A DNA stretch of 64,000 bases, from NCBI RefSeq assembly GCF_013705725.1, contig NZ_CP055481.1:930001-994000 (forward strand). The letters are read 5' to 3'. A program made the position numbers and the translations under genes. Positions 8,752-17,617 of this stretch are shown one piece after another; within the stretch, counting starts at the first letter, position 1; each line of letters starts with the position of its first letter. The notes below the pieces were generated by a model. It was given only the letters and a program-made list of their open reading frames with translations. It did no database searches and was not told where the DNA came from. The DNA comes from Klebsiella sp. RHBSTW-00484. GTDB taxonomy: Bacteria; Pseudomonadota; Gammaproteobacteria; Enterobacterales; Enterobacteriaceae.

Positions 8752-10575
8752 ATGGAAAAAAAGAATCAATGGAATACCGGCTACTGGATCGTTGCCCTCC
8801 TGCTGTTGTTGAGTTTGCAGAGCTACTGGCAGACGGCGAAAACCGTCGAGCCGGTGCCCTACAGCGAGTTCGAGAAGGCGCTGGCCGAGGGGCGCGTGGC
8901 CGAAGTGCTGGTGTCGGATCGTACGGTGACCGGGCGCCTGAAGTCGCCGGACAGCCGGGGCAAGACGACGATCGTGGCAACGAGGGTCGAACCCGATCTT
9001 GCCGATCGCCTGTCGAAGTACGACGTGCCCTATGCCCGCGTGTTGGAGAGCACCTGGCTGCGCGATGTGCTGTCGTGGATCCTGCCAGCGGTAGCCTTCT
9101 TTGGCGTCTGGTTCTTCCTGTTCCGCCGCTTCGCCGAGAAGCAGGGCATGGGCGGGTTTCTCAACATCGGTAAGAGCCGCGCCAAGGTGTTCGTGGAAAA
9201 GAACACCGGTGTGACGTTCGCCGATGTCGCGGGGGGGGATGAGGCCAAGGCGGAGCTGGTCGAGATCGTCGATTTCCTGAAGAATTCGCAGGACTATGGC
9301 CGTCTCGGGGCGCGCATTCCCAAGGGCGTGTTGCTGGTCGGCCCACCGGGCACCGGCAAGACATTGCTGGCCAAGGCTGTTGCCGGCGAGGCGGCGGTGC
9401 CCTGCTTCTCCATCTCCATCTCCGGATCAGAGTTTGTCGAGATGTTCGTCGGCGTGGGTGCGGCCCGTGTGCGCGACCTGTGCGAGCTGGCCCGCGGGCA
9501 GGCGCCGGCCATCATCTTCATCGACGAGCTCGATGCGCTGGGCCGCGCGCGCGGCGTCGGCGGCCCCATCGGCGGCCACGACGAGCGCGAGCAGACCCTC
9601 AACCAGCTGCTCACGGAGATGGACGGCTTCGACAGCTCGGTCGGGCTGATCATCCTCGCCGCCACCAACCGCCCCGAAATCCTCGACCAGGCGCTGCTGC
9701 GTGCCGGCCGCTTCGACCGCCAGGTGCTGGTGGACCGGCCCGACAAGAAGGGGCGGCTGGACATCCTGAAGGTTCATGTCAAGAAGGTGACGCTGGCCCA
9801 GGATGTAGACCTCGAACAGGTAGCCGCACTGACCACGGGCTTTTCCGGCGCGGACCTCGCCAATCTGGTCAACGAGGCGGCGCTGGCGGCGAGGAGACGC
9901 CGTGCGTCCGCCGTGGAATTGCAGGACTTCACCGCGACCATCGAGCGCATCGTGGCGGGCCTGGAAAAGAAGAGCCGCGTGCTCAATCCCAAGGAGCGGG
10001 AAACCGTGGCCCATCACGAGATGGGCCATGCGCTGGTGGCGCTGGCGCTGCCCGAAACCGACCCCGTACACAAGATCTCGATCATCCCGCGCGGCATCGG
10101 CGCGCTGGGCTACACCTTGCAGCGCCCCACCGAAGACCGCTTCCTGATGACGCGTACCGATCTCGAGCACAAGATCGCCGTACTGCTGGGCGGGCGTGCC
10201 GCCGAAAAGCTGGTGTTCGGCGAGTTGTCTACCGGGGCGGCGGACGATCTGGCGCGAGCCACCGACATCGCCCGCGACATGATCACCCGCTTTGGCATGG
10301 ACGAGGGCCTGGGCTACATCGCCTTCGAGGCGCAGCGGCCCCGCTTTCTCGATACACCTGAACTGGCCCACGGCGGTTGCCGGGTGGCCGAATCGACCCA
10401 GGCGCGCATCGATCAGGCTATCCGCGACATCGTGATGGGCGTGTTCGAGCGCGCCTACCGGATTCTCGACATCAACCGCGCGGTGCTGGAGCGCTGTGCG
10501 CGCGAGCTGCTGGCGCGGGAAACGCTCGACGAAAGCGATATCCGTCAATTGACTCAAGGACTTGTTCGGAACTGA
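8752..10575 (+). CDS. ftsH: FtsH-type membrane AAA+ zinc metalloprotease
   Basis: A 607-residue inner-membrane protease that extracts and degrades misfolded membrane proteins. Two membrane segments bracket a small periplasmic domain (about 10-24 and 100-118). The AAA+ domain has Walker A GPPGTGKT (197-204), [14 protein letters not shown] and the second region of homology ([18 protein letters not shown]). The zinc site HEMGH lies at 422-426. It is shorter than E. coli FtsH (about 645), mostly in the C-terminal tail, and probably a horizontally acquired paralog rather than the housekeeping copy. TCGAGGAAC precedes the start. Confidence 0.95.
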   Translation: MEKKNQWNTGYWIVALLLLLSLQSYWQTAKTVEPVPYSEFEKALAEGRVAEVLVSDRTVTGRLKSPDSRGKTTIVATRVEPDLADRLSKYDVPYARVLESTWLRDVLSWILPAVAFFGVWFFLFRRFAEKQGMGGFLNIGKSRAKVFVEKNTGVTFADVAGGDEAKAELVEIVDFLKNSQDYGRLGARIPKGVLLVGPPGTGKTLLAKAVAGEAAVPCFSISISGSEFVEMFVGVGAARVRDLCELARGQAPAIIFIDELDALGRARGVGGPIGGHDEREQTLNQLLTEMDGFDSSVGLIILAATNRPEILDQALLRAGRFDRQVLVDRPDKKGRLDILKVHVKKVTLAQDVDLEQVAALTTGFSGADLANLVNEAALAARRRRASAVELQDFTATIERIVAGLEKKSRVLNPKERETVAHHEMGHALVALALPETDPVHKISIIPRGIGALGYTLQRPTEDRFLMTRTDLEHKIAVLLGGRAAEKLVFGELSTGAADDLARATDIARDMITRFGMDEGLGYIAFEAQRPRFLDTPELAHGGCRVAESTQARIDQAIRDIVMGVFERAYRILDINRAVLERCARELLARETLDESDIRQLTQGLVRN

Positions 10576-10662
10576 AAACAGTAGTAGGTGCCATTCAGAG
10601 TAAACCGACGGCTCTGTTCAGTGCGTCATCCAATTCGTCGGCATTGTTCAAGGAGAACCGAT

Positions 10663-11121
10663 ATGTCTGCATTGACTCCGTGGGACCCCTTCCGGGAACT
10701 GGATGAATTGCAAAACCGCCTGGCGACGATGTTCGGACGAATACCCCAGCGACAGGGCGCCCGTACCGGCAACGAAGCCATGACCACGGCGGACTGGGCA
10801 CCAATGGCGGACATCAGCGAGGATGAGAACGCATTCCTCCTCAAGCTGGATCTGCCGGAGGTCCCCAAGGATGCCGTGCGCGTCAGCGCGGAAAACGGTG
10901 TGCTCACCATCAGCGGCGAGCGCAAACTGGAAAAAGAGGAGCAGGGCAAGAAGTTCCACCGCATCGAACGTGCGTATGGCCGCTTTGTGCGCAGCTTTGT
11001 CTTGCCTGACAACGTTGATCCGACCAAGGTGACGGCTTCCATGAAAGACGGCGTGCTGGAAGTGCGGCTTGTCAAGGCCGAGCAAGCCAAACCGAAACAG
11101 ATTGAAATCTCAGTCAACTAA
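10663..11121 (+). CDS. shsp: Small heat-shock protein, Hsp20 family (second copy)
   Basis: A 152-residue alpha-crystallin-domain chaperone. It begins MSALTPWDPFRELDELQNRL, typical of class A bacterial Hsp20, and its core contains LDLPEVPKDAVRVSAENGVL, FHRIERAYGRFVRSFVLP and MKDGVLEVRLVKAE. ATG 10663 is preceded by AAGGAG; the longer upstream frame has no homology. It is clearly diverged from the first Hsp20 (4976-5545), so the two are unlikely to be a recent duplication. It lies 22 bases upstream of yfdX1 with little space for a promoter, suggesting co-transcription. Confidence 0.94.
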   Translation: MSALTPWDPFRELDELQNRLATMFGRIPQRQGARTGNEAMTTADWAPMADISEDENAFLLKLDLPEVPKDAVRVSAENGVLTISGERKLEKEEQGKKFHRIERAYGRFVRSFVLPDNVDPTKVTASMKDGVLEVRLVKAEQAKPKQIEISVN

Positions 11122-11143
11122 CTTCAATCAAGAGCCCAAGATC

Positions 11144-12058
11144 ATGAATATCAAACAGCCACAATACACCTTCTCCGCACTTGCCCTGGCGGTCGTCGTC
11201 GGACTGAGCGGACCGGCTCTGGCCCAATCGGCGGCAGGTTCTAGCCCAGGTGCTGCAGCACCCTCTGCCGCATCCAAGGCGGCACAGCCACAGGTAGATG
11301 ACAAGGCCGCCCGGGAAGCCGATAAAAAGCGTGCCGAGCTCACTCAAGACGCCATCACGGCGCTCACCAAGACCCAGGAGGCTTTGACCCTCCTTGATGC
11401 AAAGAAGACCAAGGAGGCGCTTGCTGCGCTGGAACTGGCCAGCGGAAAGCTGGAACTGGTATTGGCACGCGACGCCAAACTTGCTTTGGCGCCGGTCGAT
11501 GTACGCGTCATCACCCACGATATCCACGCCAACGTGGAATCGGTAAAGAAAGTGGTCAAGTTGTCTCGGGAGTTGTTGGGTGATGGCGAGGTGCAAAAGG
11601 CCCGGCCCATCGTTGCCAATCTGGCCAGCGAAATCGTAATCCAAACCGACAACCTTCCGATGGCAACGTACCCGGCAGCGATCAAGTCGGCCGCACGGCT
11701 CATCGACAGCGGCAAGATCGACAACGCCAAAGCGGAACTCGCCCGAGCACTGAACACGCTGGTGGTGACCTCGGTCGCCTTTCCTCTGCCCGTGCTACGG
11801 GCCGAAGCCGCGATGGCAAAAGCTGAAAAGCTGGCCGAGACCGACAGGCGCGATGCCAAGCAGAACGAGGAGCTCAGCACCTTGCTGTCGTCCGTGCGCA
11901 CGGAGATCGAGATGGCGCAGATCCTGGGTTATGGCAAGAAGGCGGACTTCAAACCCATCTTCGATCAGGTGAAGTCCATTGAGCAAAAGTCGGCTGGTGG
12001 CAAAAGCGGCAAGGGATGGTTCGACGAGTTGAAGACGCGCATCCAAAAGCTGTTTTGA
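11144..12058 (+). CDS. yfdX1: YfdX-family protein with signal peptide
   Basis: A 304-residue YfdX-family protein. An N-terminal signal peptide is visible (residues 1-30: basic start, FSALALAVVVGLSGPALAQ), so it should act in the periplasm. The remainder is alpha-helical, with DAITALTKTQEALTLLDAKK, ALELASGKLELVLARD and LPLPVLRAEAAMAKAEKL as landmarks. It ends in GKGWFDELKTRIQKLF, a tail also found in the next gene. YfdX family members are linked to acid and multidrug stress in enterics; a precise activity is not established. The paralog yfdX2 lacks the signal peptide. Confidence 0.9.
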   Translation: MNIKQPQYTFSALALAVVVGLSGPALAQSAAGSSPGAAAPSAASKAAQPQVDDKAAREADKKRAELTQDAITALTKTQEALTLLDAKKTKEALAALELASGKLELVLARDAKLALAPVDVRVITHDIHANVESVKKVVKLSRELLGDGEVQKARPIVANLASEIVIQTDNLPMATYPAAIKSAARLIDSGKIDNAKAELARALNTLVVTSVAFPLPVLRAEAAMAKAEKLAETDRRDAKQNEELSTLLSSVRTEIEMAQILGYGKKADFKPIFDQVKSIEQKSAGGKSGKGWFDELKTRIQKLF

Positions 12059-12067
12059 GGTGATGAA

Positions 12068-12116
12068 GGGGCTGACTGCTCTGTCGGTCAGTCTCGCGAT
12101 GTTCGCATTCAGCCCC
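12068..12116 (+). other. Inverted repeat between yfdX1 and yfdX2
   Basis: GGGGCTGA (12068-12075) and TCAGCCCC (12109-12116) bracket an inner pair CTGACTG/CGGTCAG, giving a possible two-part hairpin just after the yfdX1 stop. No T-run follows, so it may be an mRNA stability or attenuation element rather than a classic terminator. Confidence 0.4.
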
Positions 12117-12160
12117 AATAGATTCGCCTATTTTCACTATCTCATACGAGGCATATCACC

Positions 12161-13048
12161 ATGAATGAGCAAACACCGAATCCCAATGCGACGAACGAAG
12201 GAATAAACGAACAGGCCGCGGTAAGCAGCCTTCCTGTCAGTCCAGAGTCCAAGCCTGAAGTCGTCACGGAGGTACAGCCTGAGGTTCAGAAAGAAACGGA
12301 CTCGCAGGCGGCAGACAAACGTAAACAAGTCCTCCATGAGGCAGTCTCGGCCTTGTCGCTGACCAAATCCGCGCTGGCCGCACTTGACGGCAAGGACACT
12401 GCACGCGCATTGGCAACGCTGGCCGAAGTGACGGGAAAGCTGGAGCTGATCGTCGCGCGCGAACCCACGCTCGCCCTGGCCGGCGTTGATGTGCGCACCA
12501 TCGTGCACGACTTGTTCGCCAACACGGAAACCATTGAGGCGATGACCGACGAGGCGCTGGATGCCCTCAAACATGGCGAGGTGCAACAGGCTCGCCACGT
12601 GCTGGCTTTGCTGGCCAGTGAAATCGTGATCACGGTCACCAACATCCCTTTGGCGTCCTATCCCGCAGCCGTGAAGGCAGTCGTGCCGCTGATCGATCAG
12701 GGCAAGATCGAAGAAGCCAAAGCCGCGCTGCAGTCAGCGCTCAGCACGCTGGTCGAGGAGCGCAGCGTGCTTCCGCTGCCCGTCCTGCGTGCGAAGCTGC
12801 TCCTGAAGCGCGCCGAGCCCCTGGTAGAAGATGGTCAGCGCAGCGAAGCATCCAATGAGCGCCTGGAGACATTGTTGAACGAAGCCCGGCAGCAGTTGGA
12901 AATGGCAGAACTGCTGGGCTATGGAAAAAGGAAGGACTTTGAGCCCCTGTACGCTGAACTCAAGAAAATCAAGGAAAAGACGGGAGGGGGAGGCTGCGGA
13001 AAAGGCTGGCTCGATGAAGTCAAGGCAAAACTGTCCAAGTTGTTCTGA
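12161..13048 (+). CDS. yfdX2: YfdX-family protein without signal peptide
   Basis: A 295-residue paralog of the preceding gene. Both share ALDGKDTARALATLAEVTGK-like helices, the LASEIVIxxxNxPxASYPAA core, LPLPVLRAK and a C-terminal GKGWLDEVKAKLSKLF. The N terminus is polar and acidic (MNEQTPNPNATNEG) with no signal peptide, so this copy should stay in the cytosol while YfdX1 is exported. A Gly-rich GGGGCGKGW stretch with a single Cys precedes the tail. A strong hairpin follows the stop codon, ending this part of the operon. Confidence 0.9.
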   Translation: MNEQTPNPNATNEGINEQAAVSSLPVSPESKPEVVTEVQPEVQKETDSQAADKRKQVLHEAVSALSLTKSALAALDGKDTARALATLAEVTGKLELIVAREPTLALAGVDVRTIVHDLFANTETIEAMTDEALDALKHGEVQQARHVLALLASEIVITVTNIPLASYPAAVKAVVPLIDQGKIEEAKAALQSALSTLVEERSVLPLPVLRAKLLLKRAEPLVEDGQRSEASNERLETLLNEARQQLEMAELLGYGKRKDFEPLYAELKKIKEKTGGGGCGKGWLDEVKAKLSKLF

Positions 13049-13056
13049 AACCCCTG

Positions 13057-13083
13057 GAGAGGGGGCGCATAGCGCCCCCTCTC
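13057..13083 (+). terminator. Rho-independent terminator after yfdX2
   Basis: A perfect 12-bp stem, GAGAGGGGGCGC/GCGCCCCCTCTC, with a 3-base loop lies eight bases after the yfdX2 stop. A T-rich stretch occurs only some 15 bases later (13096-13113), so termination may be partial. It separates the chaperone half of the locus from hdeD onward and implies a second promoter before hdeD. Confidence 0.65.
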
Positions 13084-13137
13084 TTGTCCCATGAGTGTTT
13101 GATTTTTTATTTTGTATAGATCTTTAGGAGATATTGC

Positions 13138-13749
13138 ATGAACACAGACACCATCGCTAATTCCAATGCGGATGACCCCACCAAAGCACTGTGTTCGCTG
13201 AGCCAAAATTGGTGGCTTTTTGTGCTGCGCGGTGTCTTGGCATTGATTTTTGCAGCCCTCGCGTTCTGGATGCCACAATCGGCTCTGTTGGCCATGACCA
13301 TCATGTTCGGCGCATTTTCCTTGGTCAATGGCGCGTTCAACTTGTTTGCAGCGGTGCGCCATATCCAGAAAAAAGAGCGCTGGGGCTGGCTGCTGTTCAG
13401 CGGCATTGTCGGCATACTTACGGGCGTCGTCGTCCTGGTTGCTCCTTGGGTCGCCACGATAGTCTTGGCTTCTTTTTTATGGGCTAGCGTGGGCTTCTGG
13501 GCGATTTTCACCGGTGTGCTGGAGATATCCGCCGCCGTTCGGCTGCGTCGGGAAATCAAGGGTGAAATCTGGCTTGCCCTCAGTGGACTGCTCTCGATTA
13601 TCCTTGGCGCTATCGTCTTGTGGATATTTTTTACCCGTCCGGTCGAGTCATTCGTGGCCGCAGGCTGGCTGTTGGGTTTCCATGCGGCAGTCTATGGCGT
13701 CACGCTTTTGTTCTTGAGTTGGAGTCTTCGCAAAACGCGCCTGGGGTAA
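13138..13749 (+). CDS. hdeD: HdeD-family inner-membrane acid-resistance protein
   Basis: A 203-residue membrane protein with about six hydrophobic helices, for example WWLFVLRGVLALIFAALAF, LLFSGIVGILTGVVVLVAP and AGWLLGFHAAVYGVTLLFL. The length and the repeated two-helix pattern match HdeD, which contributes to acid resistance at high cell density in E. coli through an unknown mechanism. AGGAG is well placed before the ATG. It follows a terminator hairpin and so is likely the first gene of a second transcription unit. Confidence 0.92.
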   Translation: MNTDTIANSNADDPTKALCSLSQNWWLFVLRGVLALIFAALAFWMPQSALLAMTIMFGAFSLVNGAFNLFAAVRHIQKKERWGWLLFSGIVGILTGVVVLVAPWVATIVLASFLWASVGFWAIFTGVLEISAAVRLRREIKGEIWLALSGLLSIILGAIVLWIFFTRPVESFVAAGWLLGFHAAVYGVTLLFLSWSLRKTRLG

Positions 13750-13828
13750 GAGCGTGCCAAACCAAAATCTATGGATATGAGCATCCTCGATTCATACCTT
13801 CATAGAAATGACATCGAAGGAGTCATAC

Positions 13829-14974
13829 ATGCAGATGCAATATAGCTATCGAGCTATCGACAAAGAGTTTCATGAACCTTGGCAGAGAGCTTTGGGAAAT
13901 GTGATCGAGCACGCCCTCAAGCCATTGCTCGACAAACACACTAAAGATTCAGCGCAACTTCAAATCGTCCTTGATCGCGACAAGATCAAGCGGCAATTTC
14001 TGGCCAGTGGCTATATGCACCTGCCCGGCAAAAAGATTGTCAGCGTTACTGCATCACATGACGAGCTGACGCCCCTCGCGCAGATGCTCGCACAGTCGTT
14101 GTTCCGTCAGGCCAAGAAGCATTTTGACCGACTGCATGCTCAGGATCAAATCAAGCGCAAAGCACGACGCGAGCGCTTGCGCGAGCTCAAGGTGCGGATT
14201 GCCGCAAAACCCGCATCAGCCGCCCATGAGGCCGAGGTGACCCGAATGCCTCTACTGTCGAAACTTGAGGCTGTCGCAAGGCGTGAGCTGGCTTATCTGC
14301 GGGCCGTCGGCGATTTACCGCGCGATTATCCGACGCTGCGCGACGTGGTGGATGAAGCGATTGTCCGAGCTGAGGTGGAATGGCAATCCGTGCCGGGGGA
14401 AAAAGAGGCTTACACCGGTCTTTTGAAGCATCTGTTCGCCGTCCTGGATAACGAAGTGGCAAGCAGCCGGCAATTTGGCGAATTCGTTTCTCTGGACGCG
14501 CCGGTCGAACCGGATGCCCAAGACGTGGCCGAGGCCATGGTGGAAGAGGAAATCTTCGAATTTTATCAGCCCGATGACACACTCAAGCTGGCCGATATCT
14601 TCGCTGGCAGTCAGCATCCCGATGTCGCAACGATCGCGGAACAGGAGGAGCTGATTGATCGGTCGAGCGAGTTCGCTTTTGCATTTGACCTGCTGAAGGA
14701 CATGCCGCGTTTGTGGCGGCGCATTTTTCTGCTTATCCGTGTGGACGGGCTGAATGCCAGCAGCGTCTCTGAAATCCTGCTGATTCCTAGTAAGGAAGAT
14801 GCTGTCCGAAGGTGGCTCATGCAGGCCGAAGCATTCATCGCTGCTCATCTGGAAGAGGCCGGAGTAAGCAAAAACGGGAACGATTGGCTCCAAGGCGTTG
14901 ATTGGTCGGCATTGTCTGTGACCCGAAGCGAGGCAGCCTCACTGTGGTCCAAGGAGGCGAACCATGAAGAATGA
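13829..14974 (+). CDS. Ribosome-hibernation-factor-like domain fused to a sigma-region-4-like domain (tLST orf11)
   Basis: A 381-residue protein with two dissimilar parts. Residues about 1-125 (MQYSYRAIDKEFHEP, then LQIVLDRDKIKRQFLASGYM and a Lys/Arg-rich helix around RQAKKHFDRLHAQDQIKRKA) have the beta-alpha-beta pattern and basic tail of S30AE/HPF/RaiA ribosome hibernation factors. A helical linker follows. Residues about 288-338 (LKDMPRLWRRIFLLIRVDGL then ASSVSEILLIPSKEDAVRRW) look like sigma-70 region 4, with an HTH following the L-P-x-x-x-R-x-x-F-L-L pattern. ATG 13829 is chosen for its AAGGAG; the ORF extends upstream to 13808 without support. Its end overlaps the thioredoxin gene by 11 bases. 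Function is unknown; domain calls are visual. Confidence 0.72.
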   Translation: MQMQYSYRAIDKEFHEPWQRALGNVIEHALKPLLDKHTKDSAQLQIVLDRDKIKRQFLASGYMHLPGKKIVSVTASHDELTPLAQMLAQSLFRQAKKHFDRLHAQDQIKRKARRERLRELKVRIAAKPASAAHEAEVTRMPLLSKLEAVARRELAYLRAVGDLPRDYPTLRDVVDEAIVRAEVEWQSVPGEKEAYTGLLKHLFAVLDNEVASSRQFGEFVSLDAPVEPDAQDVAEAMVEEEIFEFYQPDDTLKLADIFAGSQHPDVATIAEQEELIDRSSEFAFAFDLLKDMPRLWRRIFLLIRVDGLNASSVSEILLIPSKEDAVRRWLMQAEAFIAAHLEEAGVSKNGNDWLQGVDWSALSVTRSEAASLWSKEANHEE

Positions 14975-15404
14975 TCTTCACCTTGTCTGCCCGCATTGCC
15001 AGTCCATCAACCGCGTACCGACTGCGAAGCTATCGGAACATCCCAACTGTGGCCGCTGCCAGCAGCCCTTGTTCACGGGCGAGCCCATCGAGTTGACCAC
15101 GGCGACGTTCTCGCGCCACGTGGAGCGCAGCGATCTGCCGCTGCTGGTCGATTTCTGGGCGCCATGGTGCGGGCCGTGCAAGATGATGGCGCCACAGTTC
15201 CAGCAAGCGGCGCACCAGCTCGAACCGAGGATCCGGCTGGCGAAGGTGAATACCGAGGCTGAGCCCCACCTGGCCACGCAGTTCGGTATCCGCAGCATCC
15301 CGACGCTTGCCCTGTTCCAGGGTGGGCGGGAGATCGCCCGTCAGGCCGGCGTGATGGGCGCGCAGGACATCGTGCGCTGGACGTCGACGCAAGTGGGACG
15401 CTGA
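14964..15404 (+). CDS. trxC: Thioredoxin 2-type protein with N-terminal zinc module
   Basis: A 146-residue thioredoxin of the TrxC type: an N-terminal zinc ribbon (C-P-H-C near residue 10 and C-G-R-C near 30) followed by a thioredoxin fold with active site WCGPC at 68-72 and the cis-proline segment RSIPTLALF. It reduces disulfides in cytosolic proteins, and zinc-ribbon thioredoxins are oxidative-stress-tuned. The gene overlaps orf11 by 11 bases and precedes the kefB-like gene by three, consistent with one operon. This is an island-encoded extra copy. Confidence 0.94.
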   Translation: MKNDLHLVCPHCQSINRVPTAKLSEHPNCGRCQQPLFTGEPIELTTATFSRHVERSDLPLLVDFWAPWCGPCKMMAPQFQQAAHQLEPRIRLAKVNTEAEPHLATQFGIRSIPTLALFQGGREIARQAGVMGAQDIVRWTSTQVGR

Positions 15405-15407
15405 CCG

Positions 15408-17123
15408 ATGCAGGGCTTGCTCGGCACTACACTAATCCTGCTGGCAGCTTGCAGCCTGGCGGCGATGGCGACGGCGGCGTTCAGAGTGCCCGCCTTGCTG
15501 GGGTATCTCTCTGTCGGCGTTGTACTGGGCCCCTCAGTCATCGGCGTGATCGCGCCGGGGGAGACGCTGAGCTTTCTGTCCGAGCTGGGCGTGGCGCTGC
15601 TGTTGTTCATGGTCGGACTGGAATTCTCCCTCGGAGACTTCTGGCTCGCCCGCAGGACGGTGCTGATGGCGGGCGCTCTGCAGATGATCGCCGTGGCCCC
15701 GCCGCTGATCCTGCTATTGATGTGGCTGGGGCAGCCCGGCCAGAGCGCCGCGCTGCTCGGCACTGCGGCGGCCATGTCGTCCACGGCGCTGGTCAGCCGA
15801 CAACTGGCCGACCAAGGCGAGCTCACCACCCGCCACGGACGCAGTGCCATCGCCGTGCTGGTCTTTCAGGACCTGGCCAGCGTGCCCCTGCTGGCCTTGC
15901 TGGCGATCTGGGCGCGCGGCGAGTCGCCGAAGATCGAGCATGTGCTGCTCGAAGTATTCGGTGTGCTGCTGCTGTTCGCGGCAGCGGCCCTCGCCTCGCG
16001 CCGTCTGTTGCATGGCCTGCTGGGCTGGGTGGCGCGGCGGGGCCACGAGGAATCGTTCGTGCTCGTCTCCTTGTGCGTGGTGGTGGCTGCCGCCGCCGCT
16101 GCGCACGCGGTCGGCGTATCCGCCGCCCTGGGGGCCTTCCTCGCCGGGATGGTGCTGGGCGAGAGCGACTTCCGGCACCACATGGAAAGCCACCTCAGGC
16201 CGTTTCGCGATGTGTTGTCGGGCGTGTTCTTCGTGACCATCGGCCTGCAACTGGACGCAGCACAGATTCTTTCGGCACCGCTGGCGGTGCTGGCGTGGCT
16301 GGTGGTGCTGGTACCGGTCAAGATCCTGCTCAATACGCTGGCCTTGCGGGCGACGCGCCTGTCCGCCCTCGATGCCTGGCGCACGGGCATAGCGTTGGGG
16401 CACGGCGGCGAGTTCGCCCTGCTGTTGTTGGGCACGGTCTTGCAGCAGCATCTGATCCCCGCGACCGTCGTCCAACCCATGCTGGTCGCGCTGGTGCTCA
16501 GCATGGCCCTGGCACCGCTACTGATCCGCCATCACGATGTACTTGCCCGGTTCTTGAGCCGCACCGGCGGCGTCATTCAGCCACCCCAGGCTGAAGAAGT
16601 CGAGATCGCCGCGCAGACGACGCGATATCGAGACCATGTCATCGTTTGCGGCGCGGGCGAGCTTGGCCTGACAGTCAGCGAGATTCTTCGCCACGCCGGC
16701 GTGGCGCATCTGCTGCTGGAGGCGGACGCGCAGAAGGTCGAGGCCGCGCGTGCCGCCGGCGCGCCGGTGTTCCATGGCGATGCCAGTCGGCCCGATACCT
16801 TGCTGGCTGCCGGCTTGACGCATGCGCACTTGGTGGTGCTGACGTTCGCCCATGCCCAGCAAGCGTTGCGCATCGCCCAGGCGATTGCCGAGCGCCGTCC
16901 GGCGCTGACCTTGTGGGTGTCATGCAGAAGTACGACCGCGGCCGATGCATTTCGCGCCATGCCCAACGTGCGCGTGTATCAGCAATCCTTTGCCGCAGCT
17001 ATTGGGCTGGCGGAACAGGTGATGTCGACGCTTGGCATGTCGACCGAGCTGATTGAAGGACACATCAGCGCAATGCGCCGCCGTCTCGACAGCAGCCGTT
17101 TTCCAGGGAGTTCATCGTCATGA
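15408..17123 (+). CDS. kefB: KefB/KefC-type cation:proton antiporter (CPA2 family) with RCK domain
   Basis: A 571-residue inner-membrane protein. About a dozen hydrophobic segments fill residues 1-375, including LGVALLLFMVGLEFSLGDFW and the CPA2 signature GVSAALGAFLAGMVLGES. A cytosolic RCK/TrkA-N domain starts near 410 with HVIVCGAGELGLTVSEILRH (G-x-G-x-x-G nucleotide-binding loop). Kef systems exchange potassium for protons and acidify the cytosol during electrophile or oxidative stress. The next gene, psiE, begins within its last four bases (ATGA overlap). Confidence 0.92.
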   Translation: MQGLLGTTLILLAACSLAAMATAAFRVPALLGYLSVGVVLGPSVIGVIAPGETLSFLSELGVALLLFMVGLEFSLGDFWLARRTVLMAGALQMIAVAPPLILLLMWLGQPGQSAALLGTAAAMSSTALVSRQLADQGELTTRHGRSAIAVLVFQDLASVPLLALLAIWARGESPKIEHVLLEVFGVLLLFAAAALASRRLLHGLLGWVARRGHEESFVLVSLCVVVAAAAAAHAVGVSAALGAFLAGMVLGESDFRHHMESHLRPFRDVLSGVFFVTIGLQLDAAQILSAPLAVLAWLVVLVPVKILLNTLALRATRLSALDAWRTGIALGHGGEFALLLLGTVLQQHLIPATVVQPMLVALVLSMALAPLLIRHHDVLARFLSRTGGVIQPPQAEEVEIAAQTTRYRDHVIVCGAGELGLTVSEILRHAGVAHLLLEADAQKVEAARAAGAPVFHGDASRPDTLLAAGLTHAHLVVLTFAHAQQALRIAQAIAERRPALTLWVSCRSTTAADAFRAMPNVRVYQQSFAAAIGLAEQVMSTLGMSTELIEGHISAMRRRLDSSRFPGSSSS

Positions 17124-17617
17124 AATCAACACGCCTTAACCCATTTCAGGTCTTACGTGACCAATTGGCCATCATGAGTTTTTACGAGCGCTTCGAGCAG
17201 GTCGTCGCGCTCGTGCTGTCGGCGGTGATCGCCGTCATCATCGTGGTGTCGCTGTTCCAGCTCATCTCCATCGTCTTCACGCTGCTGGTTCTAGATGCCT
17301 TCAATCCCCTGGACCACGAGGTATTCCAGAGCGTGTTCGGCATGATCATGACGCTCTTGATCGCGATGGAGTTCAAGCATTCCATCGTGCGCGTGGCGCT
17401 GCGTCGGGACAGCATCATCCAGGTCAAGACGGTGGTCCTGATCGCGCTGATCGCACTCTCCCGCAAGTTCGTGATCCTCGACTCCGACGCGAGCCCCGCA
17501 AAGATAGCCGCGCTGGCAAGCGCCACGCTGGCTCTGGGTGCGACCTACTGGCTGCTGCGCAAGCGCGGCGACCGCGCCGCCGAGACCTCTGAGCATGACC
17601 CGTCATCATCCCAGTGA
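17120..17617 (+). CDS. psiE: PsiE-family phosphate-starvation-inducible membrane protein
   Basis: A 165-residue protein with four hydrophobic segments: VVALVLSAVIAVIIVVSLF, FTLLVLDAF, VFGMIMTLLIAMEF and the KTVVLIALIALSRKFVIL region, followed by SATLALGATYWLL. This fits the PsiE family, whose biochemical role is unknown. The ATG overlaps the kefB stop by four bases, and the M48 protease gene starts 23 bases before its stop, so translation is tightly coupled across three genes. Confidence 0.88.
   Translation: MKSTRLNPFQVLRDQLAIMSFYERFEQVVALVLSAVIAVIIVVSLFQLISIVFTLLVLDAFNPLDHEVFQSVFGMIMTLLIAMEFKHSIVRVALRRDSIIQVKTVVLIALIALSRKFVILDSDASPAKIAALASATLALGATYWLLRKRGDRAAETSEHDPSSSQ

Noticed and set aside
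9427..10557. 376-codon frame antisense to ftsH
   Set aside because: Same GC effect; His/Gln/Arg-rich composition is the mirror of the AAA+ and protease codons.
15449..16594. 381-codon frame overlapping kefB in another frame
   Set aside because: Arg/Ala/Gly-rich without hydrophobic segments; kefB has full transmembrane and RCK signatures.
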